Assembly: GCF_039534975.1 (NCBI RefSeq)
Contig: NZ_BAAAWH010000001.1
Span: 1,674,001 to 1,738,000, forward strand
Length of the DNA: 64,000 nt
Reading direction: 5' to 3'
DNA from: Microbacterium terregens
GTDB lineage: Bacteria > Actinomycetota > Actinomycetes > Actinomycetales > Microbacteriaceae
Shown: positions 17,273-26,102 of the stretch, in pieces
Position numbering within the stretch: position 1 is the stretch's first letter
Layout: each line of letters opens with the position of its first letter
Translations under genes and position numbers: made by a program
Notes under the pieces: generated by a model
Database searches by the model: none
What the model was told of the DNA's origin: nothing
Seen by the model: the letters and a program-made list of their open reading frames with translations, nothing else

Positions 17273-19099
17273 TCAGCTGAGCGCGACGTTCGAGGTGGTC
17301 ACCGGCACGGCGTACAGCGCGGTGATCTCGTCCGCGAAGTCCTCCATGATGATGTTGCGCTTGATGCTCATCTTCGGGGTCAAGTGCCCACTGGCCTCGG
17401 TCCATTCGTCGGAGAGGATGGTGAACTTCCGGATCGACTCCGCACGCGACACGTTCGCGTTCGCCGCGTCGATAGCGCTCTGGACCTCGGCGCGCACGGC
17501 GCCGTTGCTGGCGGCATCCTTCAATGACATGTCCCGCGGCAGGTTGTTGTTGCCCAACCACGTCGGCAGCATCTCGCCGTCGAGGGTCACCAGCGCGGAG
17601 ATGAACGGCTTCTGATCGCCGACCACGACGACCTGACCGACGATCGGGTTGGCGCGGATGGGATCTTCGAGCGCGGCGGGCGCGACGTTCTTACCGCCCG
17701 CCGTCACGATGATCTCTTTCTTGCGACCCGTGATCGTCAGGAAGCCTTCCGAGTCGAACGAGCCCAGGTCGCCGGTCTTGAACCAGTCTCCGTCGAACGA
17801 TTCGGCCGTTGCCTCCGGGTTGCGCCAGTACTCCTTGAATACGTTGACGCCACGAACCTGGATCTCGCCGTCATCGTCCAGGCGAACGCCTACGCCCGGC
17901 AGCGCGGGGCCCACCGTGCCGATCTTGGACTTCGTGGCGAGGTTCACCGTTGCCGGCGCCGTCGTCTCGGTCAGGCCGTAGCCCTCGAGGATCACGACGC
18001 CGAGGCTGTGGAAGAAGTGGCCCAGACGGGGTCCGAGCGGTGCGGATCCGGAAACGGCGTAGACGACGTTGCCGCCCATCGCGGCGCGCAGCTTGCTGTA
18101 GACGAGCCGGTCGAACAGGGCGAACTTGATCTTCATCCCGAACGGGATCTTCTTGCCGTCCTGCAGCAGCGTGGAATGCTCGACCGCGGTGTGTGCCGCG
18201 GCGCGGAAGATCTTGCCCTTGCCGCCGGCCTCAGCCTTCTGCTCGGCGGAGTTGTACACCTTCTCGAAGACGCGAGGCACCGCGAGCAGGAACGTCGGCT
18301 TGAACGACCCGAGCGCGGGAAGCAACTGCTTCGTGTCGGGCTGGTGACCGGTCTTGACGCCCGCGTGGATGTCGAGGATCGAGATGAACCGCGCGAAGAT
18401 GTGCGCCGTCGTGATGAACAGGAGCGTCGATGCCCCAGGCGTCTCGACGACCTCGCTCAGCGCCTTCGATGAGTTGCGGATCAGCTCGACGAAGTTGCTG
18501 TGTGTGAGCACGCACCCCTTCGGTCGGCCGGTCGAGCCCGAGGTGTAGATGAGCGTGGCGATGTCCGCGCCGTTGGCGATGTTCCGGCGGCGTTCGATCT
18601 CTTCGTCAGGGACGGAGGCGCCCTGTTCGACCAGCTTGTCGAGGTCGCCACGGTGCATCTCCCACACCGAGCGCACAAGTGGGACGTCAGCCCGGATCTC
18701 ATCGAGGCGGGCCGAGTGGTCTGCCGACTCGATGATGCACGCGACGGCGCCGGAGTCGGTGAGGTTCCATGCGATCTGCGCGGGCGAGCTCGTCTCGTAG
18801 ATCGGCACCATCACCGCACCCGCGAAGAAGAGCGCGAAGTCGACCAGCGTCCAGTCATATGTCGTCCGGGCGATGAACCCGACCTTGTCTCCGGGCTCGA
18901 CCCCCGCCGCGGCGAAGCCTTTCGCCAGGGCGATGACCTGGCGGTGGAACTCCGCGGCCGTGATGTCACGCCATCCCTCGCCGTCCGGGACGGCGAACAA
19001 GGCCAATTGCGGCGTCGCCTTCACTCGGGCGACCAGGAGGTCGGTGATGTTCGCCTGCGGGTCAGCTGGGACGATCGCAGGTACTTCGAATTCAACCAC
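17273..19099 (-). CDS. long-chain fatty acid--CoA ligase (AMP-dependent synthetase)
   Basis: This 608-residue adenylating enzyme activates fatty acids to acyl-CoA through an acyl-AMP intermediate. The P-loop-like motif IYTSGSTGRPKGC, the GYGLTET motif and the C-terminal TGDLGSFD and TGRKKEIIVTAGG hinge region are all present. Its long form resembles FadD15-type ligases, and its place near glucokinase and an acyltransferase matches that of fadD15 in M. tuberculosis. I chose GTG 19099, which has AAGGAG five bases upstream. The open frame continues upstream but would translate the 46 bp tandem repeat, which is not plausible. Confidence 0.93.
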   Translation of the reverse strand: MVEFEVPAIVPADPQANITDLLVARVKATPQLALFAVPDGEGWRDITAAEFHRQVIALAKGFAAAGVEPGDKVGFIARTTYDWTLVDFALFFAGAVMVPIYETSSPAQIAWNLTDSGAVACIIESADHSARLDEIRADVPLVRSVWEMHRGDLDKLVEQGASVPDEEIERRRNIANGADIATLIYTSGSTGRPKGCVLTHSNFVELIRNSSKALSEVVETPGASTLLFITTAHIFARFISILDIHAGVKTGHQPDTKQLLPALGSFKPTFLLAVPRVFEKVYNSAEQKAEAGGKGKIFRAAAHTAVEHSTLLQDGKKIPFGMKIKFALFDRLVYSKLRAAMGGNVVYAVSGSAPLGPRLGHFFHSLGVVILEGYGLTETTAPATVNLATKSKIGTVGPALPGVGVRLDDDGEIQVRGVNVFKEYWRNPEATAESFDGDWFKTGDLGSFDSEGFLTITGRKKEIIVTAGGKNVAPAALEDPIRANPIVGQVVVVGDQKPFISALVTLDGEMLPTWLGNNNLPRDMSLKDAASNGAVRAEVQSAIDAANANVSRAESIRKFTILSDEWTEASGHLTPKMSIKRNIIMEDFADEITALYAVPVTTSNVALS

Positions 19100-19206
19100 G
19101 GCAACTCCTTCGGTACCGGTTACGTTCTCGGGTGGATCCCTTTCCGAGTCTATCCGAGCGGCGCCTCCCACGACGTGGAGCGGGAACCCATCGCGCGCCA
19201 CTTCCG

Positions 19207-19355
19207 ACGCGCGCCTCTCGATGGGGTTCCACCCCAAACCCCCGGCTCGCTGACGCGCGCTACTCGATGGGGTTCCACCCCAAACCCCCGGCTCGCTGAC
19301 GCGCGCTACTCGATGGGGTTCCACCCCAAACCCCCGGCTCGCTGACGCGCGCCAC
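19207..19355. repeat. 46 bp tandem repeat, three copies
   Basis: ATGGGGTTCCACCCC recurs at 19221, 19267 and 19313, an exact 46-base period, and a partial unit precedes the first. Each unit holds a small perfect hairpin TGGGGT-TCC-ACCCCA and the segment GCTCGCTGACGCGCGC. The join GCTACTCGA resembles an arm of the dispersed palindrome. The block ends directly against the -10 of glucokinase. Confidence 0.9.
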
Positions 19356-19361
19356 TAGACT
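19356..19361 (+). promoter_or_regulatory. -10 element of glk
   Basis: TAGACT follows the tandem repeat and would give a leader of about 35 bases ending in an AGGGAG ribosome site before the GTG at 19403. The last repeat unit would occupy the -35 position. Confidence 0.45.
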
Positions 19362-19402
19362 GCAAGGCGCCGCCGCCGCAGCGCCGGCGGAGAGGGAGTG
19401 CA

Positions 19403-20350
19403 GTGCTCAAAGTCGGGATCGACATCGGCGGGACGAAGATCGCCGGGGGAGTCGTCGACGCGGCGGGTCGCATCGTCGAAAAGCTCCGCGTCGACACGCC
19501 GGTCGACACCGGGGCCCTGGCTGATGCCGTGATCGACATGGCACGTCACCTCGGTGCATCCCACGACGTCTCGGCCGTGGGTGTCGCGGCGGCCGGTTTC
19601 GTGGACCGCGACCGCGCGTCCGTCATCCACGCGCCCAACATCGCGTGGCGCAATGAGCCGCTGAAGGCGATCCTCGAGGCCCGCATCGACGTCCCGGTCA
19701 CGATCGAGAACGACGCGAACGCCGCAGGCTGGGCGGAGTTCCGCTTCGGCGCGGGCCGAGACGTCGACAACATGGTCATGCTCACGATGGGCACCGGCGT
19801 CGGTGGCGCTGTCGTCCTCGACGGCGCGCTCTTCCGCGGGGGTCATGGGATCGCCGCGGAACTCGGGCACACTCGGTTCACTCGCGATGGGCTCCTCTGC
19901 GGCTGCGGACAGCATGGATGCCTCGAGCAGTATGCGTCCGGACGCGCACTGCAGCGCGAAGCGAACGCGATCGCGGATGCCGGCGGCATCGGCGCCGCCC
20001 TGGCGGAAGTACGCGCGGACAAGGGCACACTGGGTGGCCCCGCGATCTCACGTCTCGTATTGACCGGGGATGCCGGCGCGGTCGAGGCACTGCGCCGGGT
20101 CGCGACGGCACTGGGGGAGGCGTGCGGCGGGTTCCAGGCCGTGCTCGACCCCGAGCTCTTCGTGATCGGCGGGGGAGTCGCCCAGTTGGGCGACGAGCTC
20201 CTGGCACCGGTGCGGATCGCGTACGAGACGTCGCTCCCGGGCTATGGAGATCGCCCGGTGGCGGCGTTCGCCATCGCAGAGCTCGGCAACGACGCGGGAC
20301 TGATCGGTGCCGCCGACCTCGCGATCGCCGATCCGATTGCGAGCGCGTAG
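19403..20350 (+). CDS. glk: ROK-family glucokinase
   Basis: This 315-residue ROK-family kinase phosphorylates glucose to glucose 6-phosphate. The phosphate-binding loop is DIGGTKIAGG near the N-terminus, NDANAAG lies near the catalytic centre, and the zinc-binding ROK motif CGCGQHGCLE contains the three cysteines. No N-terminal DNA-binding domain is fused, so it is an enzyme and not a ROK repressor. The GTG start has AGGGAG upstream. The acyltransferase follows after four bases, so the two form an operon. Confidence 0.9.
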   Translation: MLKVGIDIGGTKIAGGVVDAAGRIVEKLRVDTPVDTGALADAVIDMARHLGASHDVSAVGVAAAGFVDRDRASVIHAPNIAWRNEPLKAILEARIDVPVTIENDANAAGWAEFRFGAGRDVDNMVMLTMGTGVGGAVVLDGALFRGGHGIAAELGHTRFTRDGLLCGCGQHGCLEQYASGRALQREANAIADAGGIGAALAEVRADKGTLGGPAISRLVLTGDAGAVEALRRVATALGEACGGFQAVLDPELFVIGGGVAQLGDELLAPVRIAYETSLPGYGDRPVAAFAIAELGNDAGLIGAADLAIADPIASA

Positions 20351-20354
20351 CGCG

Positions 20355-21041
20355 ATGTTCTATTGGCTGATGAAGTACGTCGTGATCGGACCGCTGGTCA
20401 AAGCGATCTTCCGTCCCTGGATCGTCGGCCGCAGGAACGTACCCGTCGAGGGAGCCGCGATTCTGGCGAGCAACCACCTCTCGGTGTCGGACTCGATCTT
20501 CCTGCCCCTGATGATCGATCGGCCCATGTCATTCCTCGCCAAGAGCGACTACTTCACCGGTAAGGGCCTCAAAGGCTGGGCGACCCGGATGTTCATGAAG
20601 GCCACCGGTCAGATTCCCATCGATCGTTCCGGCGGCAGAGCCTCCGAAGCATCGCTGAACACCGGGCTGTCGGTCCTGGGCCGGGGCGACCTGCTCGGGA
20701 TCTACCCCGAGGGCACGAGAAGCCCCGACGGGCGTCTATACCGCGGACGCACCGGCATCGCGCGCATGGCGCTGGAGGCGCACGTGCCGGTCATCCCGGT
20801 CGTCATGGTCGACACAGACGCGATCATGCCCATCGGCCGCAGCATCCCGCGGGTGGGGCGGGTGGGTGTCGTGATCGGTGAGCCACTGGATTTCTCGCGT
20901 TTTGCCGGAATGGAGGGTGACCGGTACATCCTGCGCTCCGTGACCGACGAGATCATGGTGGCGCTGCAGCGCCTCGGCGAGCAGACCTATGACGACGTGT
21001 ACGCCTCCACGGTGAAGGACCGCAAGCCGACGTCGCCGTAG
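20355..21041 (+). CDS. lysophospholipid acyltransferase (PlsC-like)
   Basis: This 228-residue membrane-associated enzyme belongs to the glycerolipid acyltransferase family that adds the second acyl chain to lysophosphatidic acid. Motif I is NHLSVSD (the NHx4D histidine and aspartate) and motif III is EGTRSPDG. A hydrophobic N-terminus (FYWLMKYVVIGPLV) likely docks to the membrane. I chose ATG 20355, four bases after the glucokinase stop. Its neighbour the acyl-CoA ligase could provide the acyl donor. Confidence 0.88.
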   Translation: MFYWLMKYVVIGPLVKAIFRPWIVGRRNVPVEGAAILASNHLSVSDSIFLPLMIDRPMSFLAKSDYFTGKGLKGWATRMFMKATGQIPIDRSGGRASEASLNTGLSVLGRGDLLGIYPEGTRSPDGRLYRGRTGIARMALEAHVPVIPVVMVDTDAIMPIGRSIPRVGRVGVVIGEPLDFSRFAGMEGDRYILRSVTDEIMVALQRLGEQTYDDVYASTVKDRKPTSP

Positions 21042-21213
21042 TGTCATCGCACGTCGTAGCGCGTTGCCGAGCGTCGTAGCGCACTCCCTCCGGAACCGGT
21101 AACGTGCCCATCGTTATCGATCGGCGGCCCTGTCGTGCTGCACGGGGGCTGTCGCTCGGCTGCCCGGTCGAGCGACGAGGCATGGCGGGCTGCTCACGAC
21201 GGGGGACGGCCAC
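21042..21213. other. intergenic region
   Basis: This 172-base gap has a short direct repeat CGTCGTAGCGC at about 21051 and 21070 but no other structure I can support. The promoter of the M23-like gene must lie here; no clear -10 and -35 pair stands out. Confidence 0.4.
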
Positions 21214-22434
21214 ATGCGAAATTGGCGACGCTTGATATTCGCGGCCACGGTGGTGACCATCATGTTCACGAGCGCGGCGTGCACGTTTGCTGGTGCCGGT
21301 GAATCGTCGCCGACGGCCGACCCGACGGAGGTGGCGTTGATGCTCGACCCGGCAGCCGAGGCGGCAGATCTGGTGAGTGCGATCCTGGTGCAGCCGATCA
21401 ACACCGCCCAGGTCGTGCGCGGCAGCGACGACATGGACCATGTCGAGTACAGCCTCCTCGTCGTGAACATGTTCAGTGATCCGGTGACGTTGACGAAAGT
21501 CACGGTCCTCGATGCCGCCGGCGATGAGCTCATGCAGGTGGAGGGGGAGACGCTCGCCGCCGCCACCCAGTCGCTCTACTCCCACGCCCCCTCGCCGGTC
21601 GTCGCGGCATCCGCGGCCGTTGCGGTGGAGGTGGACCTGGTGCTGCCGCCAGGGGAGGTGCCGGCGCGGGTGTCGAATCGGATCGAGTACACGCTGCCGG
21701 ACGTGGCCGGCGCGGTGATCATCGATGACCGTGTCGTGCACGGACCGGAGATCGCGGTCGACCCCAGCGAAGCGATCGTGATCCAACCCCCGCTCGCGGG
21801 CGACGGCTGGCTCGCGACGTCCGCGTGCTGCACGCCCAACGTGCACCGCGACCTCCGACTGTCCGCTGACGGGCTGCGCATCGCGACTGCGGAGACGTTC
21901 GCCGCCGACTGGGCGATGGTGAAGGGGGACCGCGTCTACGACGGGACCGGGAGCACGAATGAGGCGTTCTACGGCTTCGGGGCGGATGTGCTCGCCGTCG
22001 CCGACGGCACCGTCGTCGCCGTCCAGGACGGCGTCGAGGAGTCGACGCCGTTCGCTTCCGTGCCCCCCGAGTCCAAGGCCGGCTTCGGTGGCAACCAGGT
22101 GGTCCTCGAGATCGCCCCGGACGTCTATGCGGCATACGGGCACCTGCAGCCGGGCAGTCTCGCCGTGAAGGTCGGCGACAGCGTGAAGGCCGGGGATACT
22201 CTCGCACGGCTCGGGAACACCGGCCCCTCCCAGGGACCGCACCTGCACTTCGGCCTGCTCGACAAGCCGGATCTGTTCGTCGGCAAGAGCCTGCCGTTCG
22301 TCCTCGAGGCGTTCGAGATCGTGGGCACGGTCGACTTCGCAGCATCGGCCGGCGATGAGCTCGCGATCGAGTCCGATTCGCGGGAGCTGCGTGAGGCCTA
22401 CCCCCTCTATGGCACGATCGCGAATTTCCCCTGA
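21214..22434 (+). CDS. exported M23-peptidase-like protein, probable lipoprotein
   Basis: This 406-residue protein has a signal peptide with a possible lipobox ending at Cys23 (TSAAC; the -3 residue is Ser, so lipidation is uncertain). Residues about 50-200 form a domain of unknown type. The C-terminal part is an M23/LytM beta-sheet domain with AYGH (His310) and HLHFG (His343 and His345). The usual first metal ligand of the HxxxD motif is not evident; FAADW could supply the aspartate. It may be a peptidoglycan endopeptidase or an inactive activator-type M23 protein on the cell surface. Confidence 0.8.
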   Translation: MRNWRRLIFAATVVTIMFTSAACTFAGAGESSPTADPTEVALMLDPAAEAADLVSAILVQPINTAQVVRGSDDMDHVEYSLLVVNMFSDPVTLTKVTVLDAAGDELMQVEGETLAAATQSLYSHAPSPVVAASAAVAVEVDLVLPPGEVPARVSNRIEYTLPDVAGAVIIDDRVVHGPEIAVDPSEAIVIQPPLAGDGWLATSACCTPNVHRDLRLSADGLRIATAETFAADWAMVKGDRVYDGTGSTNEAFYGFGADVLAVADGTVVAVQDGVEESTPFASVPPESKAGFGGNQVVLEIAPDVYAAYGHLQPGSLAVKVGDSVKAGDTLARLGNTGPSQGPHLHFGLLDKPDLFVGKSLPFVLEAFEIVGTVDFAASAGDELAIESDSRELREAYPLYGTIANFP

Positions 22435-22532
22435 TCGCAGGTGGCGCGGACGCCGACCGTCGCCCCGTGCCATCGGCGGGCCGGCGGGCACGAGCACGCC
22501 CGACGGCGGCGGCCGCGTCGTTCGCGCCCCGA

Positions 22533-22538
22533 TAGACT
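22533..22538 (+). promoter_or_regulatory. -10 element of aroG (leaderless)
   Basis: TAGACT ends six bases before the ATG at 22545, and no Shine-Dalgarno sequence is present between them. Confidence 0.55.
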
Positions 22539-22544
22539 GGTCCG

Positions 22545-23882
22545 ATGCTTCAACAGCTCGACGCCCTCGACCACTGGCGCACCCTCCCGATCAAGCAGCA
22601 GCCGACGTGGTACGACGCGGATGCTGTTGCAGCGGTCTCGGCTGAGATCGCGACGCTGCCGCCGCTCGTCTTCGCCGGCGAGGTCGACAACCTCCGCGAC
22701 CAGCTGGCGCGGGCGGCATCCGGTCGGGCATTCCTGCTGCAGGGTGGCGATTGCGCGGAGACGTTCGCCGGTGCGACGGCCGAGCAGATCCGCAACCGCA
22801 TCAAGACGGTGCTGCAGATGGCGGTCGTGCTGACGTACGGCGCCTCGATGCCGATCGTGAAGATGGGGCGGATGGCCGGTCAGTTCGCCAAGCCCCGCTC
22901 CAGCGACACCGAGACACGCGGCGATGTCACGCTGCCTGCCTACCGCGGCGACATCGTCAACGGCTTCGACTTCACCGAGGGCTCCCGCCGTGCCGACCCC
23001 GCGCGACTGCTGAAGGGCTACCACACCGCCGCGTCGACGCTGAACCTCATCCGCGCCTTCACCCAGGGTGGATTCGCAGACCTGCGCGAGGTGCACAGTT
23101 GGAACAAGGGCTTCGCCGAGAACCCCGCCAACCAGCGGTACGAAGGCCTTGCGCACGAGATCGACCGCGCGATCAAGTTCATGGAGGCCGCCGGCGCGAA
23201 CTTCGACGAGCTGCGCCGTGTCGAGTTCTACACGGGCCACGAAGGCCTGCTGATGGACTACGAGCGTCCGATGACGCGCATCGACTCCCGCACCGGAACG
23301 CCGTACAACACGTCGGCCCACTTCCTCTGGATCGGCGAGCGCACGCGCGACCTCGACGGTGCGCACGTCGACTACTTCTCGAAGATTCGCAACCCGATCG
23401 GCGTGAAGCTCGGACCGTCGACCACGCCGTCGACCGTGCTGGACCTCATCGACAAGCTCGACCCGGAGCGCGAGCCCGGCCGGCTGACGTTCATCACGCG
23501 CATGGGGTCCGGCAAGGTCCGCGACGCGCTGCCTCCGCTGCTGGAGGCCGTCCGCGATTCGGGTGCCGTGCCGCTGTGGGTCACCGACCCGATGCACGGC
23601 AACGGCATCACGACCCCGACCGGGTACAAGACGCGTCGCTTCGACGACGTCGTGGACGAGGTGCGCGGGTTCTTCGACGCACATCGCGCGGTGGGGACGC
23701 ACCCCGGCGGCATCCACGTCGAACTCACCGGCGACGACGTCACCGAGTGCCTTGGCGGCTCGGAGATGATCGACGAGGCCACCCTCGCGACACGCTACGA
23801 GAGCCTGTGCGACCCGCGCCTGAACCACATGCAGAGCCTCGAGCTCGCGTTCCTGGTGGCCGAGGAGCTCGACAAGCGTTGA
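22545..23882 (+). CDS. aroG: class II 3-deoxy-7-phosphoheptulonate synthase
   Basis: This 445-residue enzyme joins phosphoenolpyruvate and erythrose 4-phosphate in the first step of aromatic amino acid synthesis. It is the class II (plant and actinobacterial) type, shown by LLQGGDCAETF, IVKMGRMAGQFAKPRS, EVHSWNKGF and WVTDPMHGNG, where the Cys and His residues bind the metal. Length matches AroG of M. tuberculosis, and its place near the PASTA kinase is the same there. A leaderless promoter precedes it. Confidence 0.96.
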   Translation: MLQQLDALDHWRTLPIKQQPTWYDADAVAAVSAEIATLPPLVFAGEVDNLRDQLARAASGRAFLLQGGDCAETFAGATAEQIRNRIKTVLQMAVVLTYGASMPIVKMGRMAGQFAKPRSSDTETRGDVTLPAYRGDIVNGFDFTEGSRRADPARLLKGYHTAASTLNLIRAFTQGGFADLREVHSWNKGFAENPANQRYEGLAHEIDRAIKFMEAAGANFDELRRVEFYTGHEGLLMDYERPMTRIDSRTGTPYNTSAHFLWIGERTRDLDGAHVDYFSKIRNPIGVKLGPSTTPSTVLDLIDKLDPEREPGRLTFITRMGSGKVRDALPPLLEAVRDSGAVPLWVTDPMHGNGITTPTGYKTRRFDDVVDEVRGFFDAHRAVGTHPGGIHVELTGDDVTECLGGSEMIDEATLATRYESLCDPRLNHMQSLELAFLVAEELDKR

Positions 23883-24155
23883 CAGGTATCGGATCAATGC
23901 GTGCGCAGCACGCGTTGATGCGATCCCTGTCAAGGTCGAGTAGCCGCCGTAGGCGGCGTATCGAGACCTCCCTGGGCGAATCGGATCACTGCGTGCGCAG
24001 CACGCGGTGATGCGATCCGTGTCATGTCTCGATACGCGGCTTCGCCGCTCCCGACAACCGGTGGCGCCGCGCTCGGCCGCATCGAACGCCGGCGCGGGGC
24101 GGCCGCATCCCATACCGGCCGCGTCGCGGCATCCGTCGGTCGTCGCCCGAACCCG
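23883..24155. repeat. mosaic of intergenic palindromes between aroG and the kinase gene
   Basis: Two nearly identical 42-base hairpin elements start at 23890 and 23982, a 92-base offset. Each pairs ATCAnTGCGTGC with GCACGCGnTGAT around GCA. Between and after them are two copies of the dispersed palindrome, at 23934-23968 (GGTCGAGTAGCCGCC with GGCGGCGTATCGAGACC) and at 24026-24055 (TCTCGATACGCGGC). The remaining bases to 24155 show no gene. Some of these hairpins probably serve as terminators for the two convergent genes. Confidence 0.75.
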
Positions 24156-26096
24156 CTAGAACGCGCCCTGGATCCGGAACGAGACCACGGTCCCCTTGGC
24201 GCGCTCTGTTCCCGCCGCGGGCACTTGCGACTCGACCTTCGTGATCTCGTCCAGCACCGCATCCCACAGCGTCGCGTACTCGTACTCGAAGCCCGCGTTC
24301 TTCAGCGCAGCCTTGGCCTGGTCGCGGGTCATGCCGACGATGTTCGGCACCGGGAACAGCGGTGGGCCCGCCGAGACCACCAGTGTGACGGACTCGCCCG
24401 GACGCCAGCTGCCGCCGCCGTCGCGGTCGGCGATGTACATGACCTGCCCCTTGGCGAAGTCGCCGGTGAATTCCTCGACGGTGCCTCCGACCGACAGGCC
24501 CTTCTCGCCGAGCGTGGCGGTGGCTGACTCCACGCTCAGCCCGCTCACGTCCGGTACCGGGCCGACCGAGACCGAGAGGGTCACCGTGTCTCCCTCCAGC
24601 GCGGTGCAGCCCTGAGAGCAGTCCACGGCATCGCCGCCGGCGCGCGGTGCGACCGACACCGCGATGACCGTCCCGTCCGCGGCATCGGTGAAGAATGCCT
24701 CGTCCGGTTCCGAGACCTGCAGGTTCAGCCCGAGCAGGATGCCGCGCGCCTCGCCCGCGCTCGCCCCGGCGAGCGCCTGGACCTCGTGCGGCTGCGGACC
24801 CTGCGAGACCAGCACGGCGACGGTGGCATCCTTGTCCAAGCGGGCGCCCGCCGGTGGATCGGTGCCCACGACGACGCCCGGGGGGATCTCGAGGTCGAAG
24901 ACGGGTTTCTGCACGGCTTGGAACGACTGCTCCGCCAGAATCTGCTGGGCCTCCGCGAAGGAGCGATTCGTCACATCCGGGACCGCGACCTGCGAGCCGG
25001 GGCCGGACCCGAACCACCAGCCGGCGCCGGCGGCGAGAGCCGCGAGCAGGATCACGATGGCGAACAGCCAGCCGCCCTTGACCGCGCGGCGCTTCGTCGC
25101 CGTCCGTAAGCGCGTCGCGTTGTCAACGTCTTCCACCGCAGTGGTCGGCGCGGTCATCGCGGCGGGGAGCACCTGGGTCACATCACCGGTGCCGCTGCTC
25201 TCGTCGCGGATGATCCCCGCCGAGATCGTACGCGCGACCTGCGGAGCGATGCCGAGCTCGTGCTCGATCGCCCGCAGGCGGTCCAGCATCTCCTTCGCGT
25301 CGTTGGGACGATCATCCGGCGACTTCTCGGTCGCCCACAGGACGAGCTCGTCCAGCTGCTCGGGGACGCCGGGATTCTTCACGCTGGGGCGGGGCACTGA
25401 ATCGGTCGCGTGCTGGAAGGCGATCTGCATGGGCTGCTCGCCCTTGTACGGCTGTTCACCCACGAGCATCTCGTAGAGCATGATGCCGAGCGAGTAGATG
25501 TCGCTGCGCGCGTCGGCCATCCCGCGCGTGACCAGCTCGGGGGCGAGGTAGGCGATCGTGCCGAGCAGCTGCGCGCCGGTCGCGGTGTTCGCGGTCGTGG
25601 CGCGGGCCAGTCCGAAGTCGCCGATCTTGATGCGCCCGTCTTCGGCCAGCAGGACGTTCTCGGGCTTGACGTCCCGATGCACGATCCCGGCCCGATGGGC
25701 GGCCGTGAGGCCGGACAGGATGGCGTCCATGATGGTGACGGTCTGTGGCACGGTCAGGCGCCGCTGCTCGCGGATCAGCTCGCGCAGCGTGATCCCCGGC
25801 AGGTACTCCATGACCAGGTACGCCATGTCGCCGTCCTGGCCCTGATCGAACACGTTCACCACGTGCGGGTCGGCCAGACGTGCGGCCGAGCGAGCCTCCT
25901 GGATGAACCGGCTCTGGAAGACCGTGTCATCGCTCAGGTGCCCGTGCATGACCTTGAGCGCGATGCGCCGTTCCAGGCGCAGGTCGGTCGCCACGTACAC
26001 GGTCGCCATGCCGCCACGCGCGATGCGCGCGCGCACCCGGTATCGGCCGTCGACCAGACGTCCGATCAGCGGGTCTGCCTGCTGACTCGTGCTCAC
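24156..26096 (-). CDS. PASTA-domain Ser/Thr protein kinase (PknL position)
   Basis: This 646-residue membrane kinase phosphorylates Ser and Thr in response to muropeptides or lipid II. The kinase domain spans about 15-280, with Lys48, HRDVKPEN (Asp142) and DFG at 160-162. A juxtamembrane linker leads to one transmembrane helix at 343-360 and about four extracellular PASTA repeats. The second repeat holds an insertion with two cysteines (CSQGC). Neighbouring Rv2175c-type, polyprenyl synthetase and aroG genes identify the locus as that of PknL. The GTG start at 26096 has a leaderless promoter. Likely targets are division and wall proteins encoded nearby. Confidence 0.92.
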   Translation of the reverse strand: MSTSQQADPLIGRLVDGRYRVRARIARGGMATVYVATDLRLERRIALKVMHGHLSDDTVFQSRFIQEARSAARLADPHVVNVFDQGQDGDMAYLVMEYLPGITLRELIREQRRLTVPQTVTIMDAILSGLTAAHRAGIVHRDVKPENVLLAEDGRIKIGDFGLARATTANTATGAQLLGTIAYLAPELVTRGMADARSDIYSLGIMLYEMLVGEQPYKGEQPMQIAFQHATDSVPRPSVKNPGVPEQLDELVLWATEKSPDDRPNDAKEMLDRLRAIEHELGIAPQVARTISAGIIRDESSGTGDVTQVLPAAMTAPTTAVEDVDNATRLRTATKRRAVKGGWLFAIVILLAALAAGAGWWFGSGPGSQVAVPDVTNRSFAEAQQILAEQSFQAVQKPVFDLEIPPGVVVGTDPPAGARLDKDATVAVLVSQGPQPHEVQALAGASAGEARGILLGLNLQVSEPDEAFFTDAADGTVIAVSVAPRAGGDAVDCSQGCTALEGDTVTLSVSVGPVPDVSGLSVESATATLGEKGLSVGGTVEEFTGDFAKGQVMYIADRDGGGSWRPGESVTLVVSAGPPLFPVPNIVGMTRDQAKAALKNAGFEYEYATLWDAVLDEITKVESQVPAAGTERAKGTVVSFRIQGAF

Positions 26097-26102
26097 GATC
26101 TG

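Larger units (their letters stand above)
19100..19402. other. divergent intergenic region with tandem repeat and glk promoter
   Basis: This 303-base gap separates the divergent acyl-CoA ligase and glucokinase genes. From left to right it holds the ligase ribosome site, about 100 bases with no clear feature, the 46 bp tandem repeat, the TAGACT box of glucokinase and its 5' leader. No coding sequence is convincing here. Confidence 0.6.

Noticed and set aside
19207..19355. CRISPR array or coding extension of the acyl-CoA ligase
   Set aside because: The 46-base units are tandem without spacers. The ligase frame is open through them, but a good ribosome site and GTG at 19099 precede the conserved N-terminus.
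20953..22497. Minus-strand open frame opposite the M23-like gene
   Set aside because: Composition is Arg/His-rich low complexity; the plus-strand gene has a signal peptide and HLHFG.
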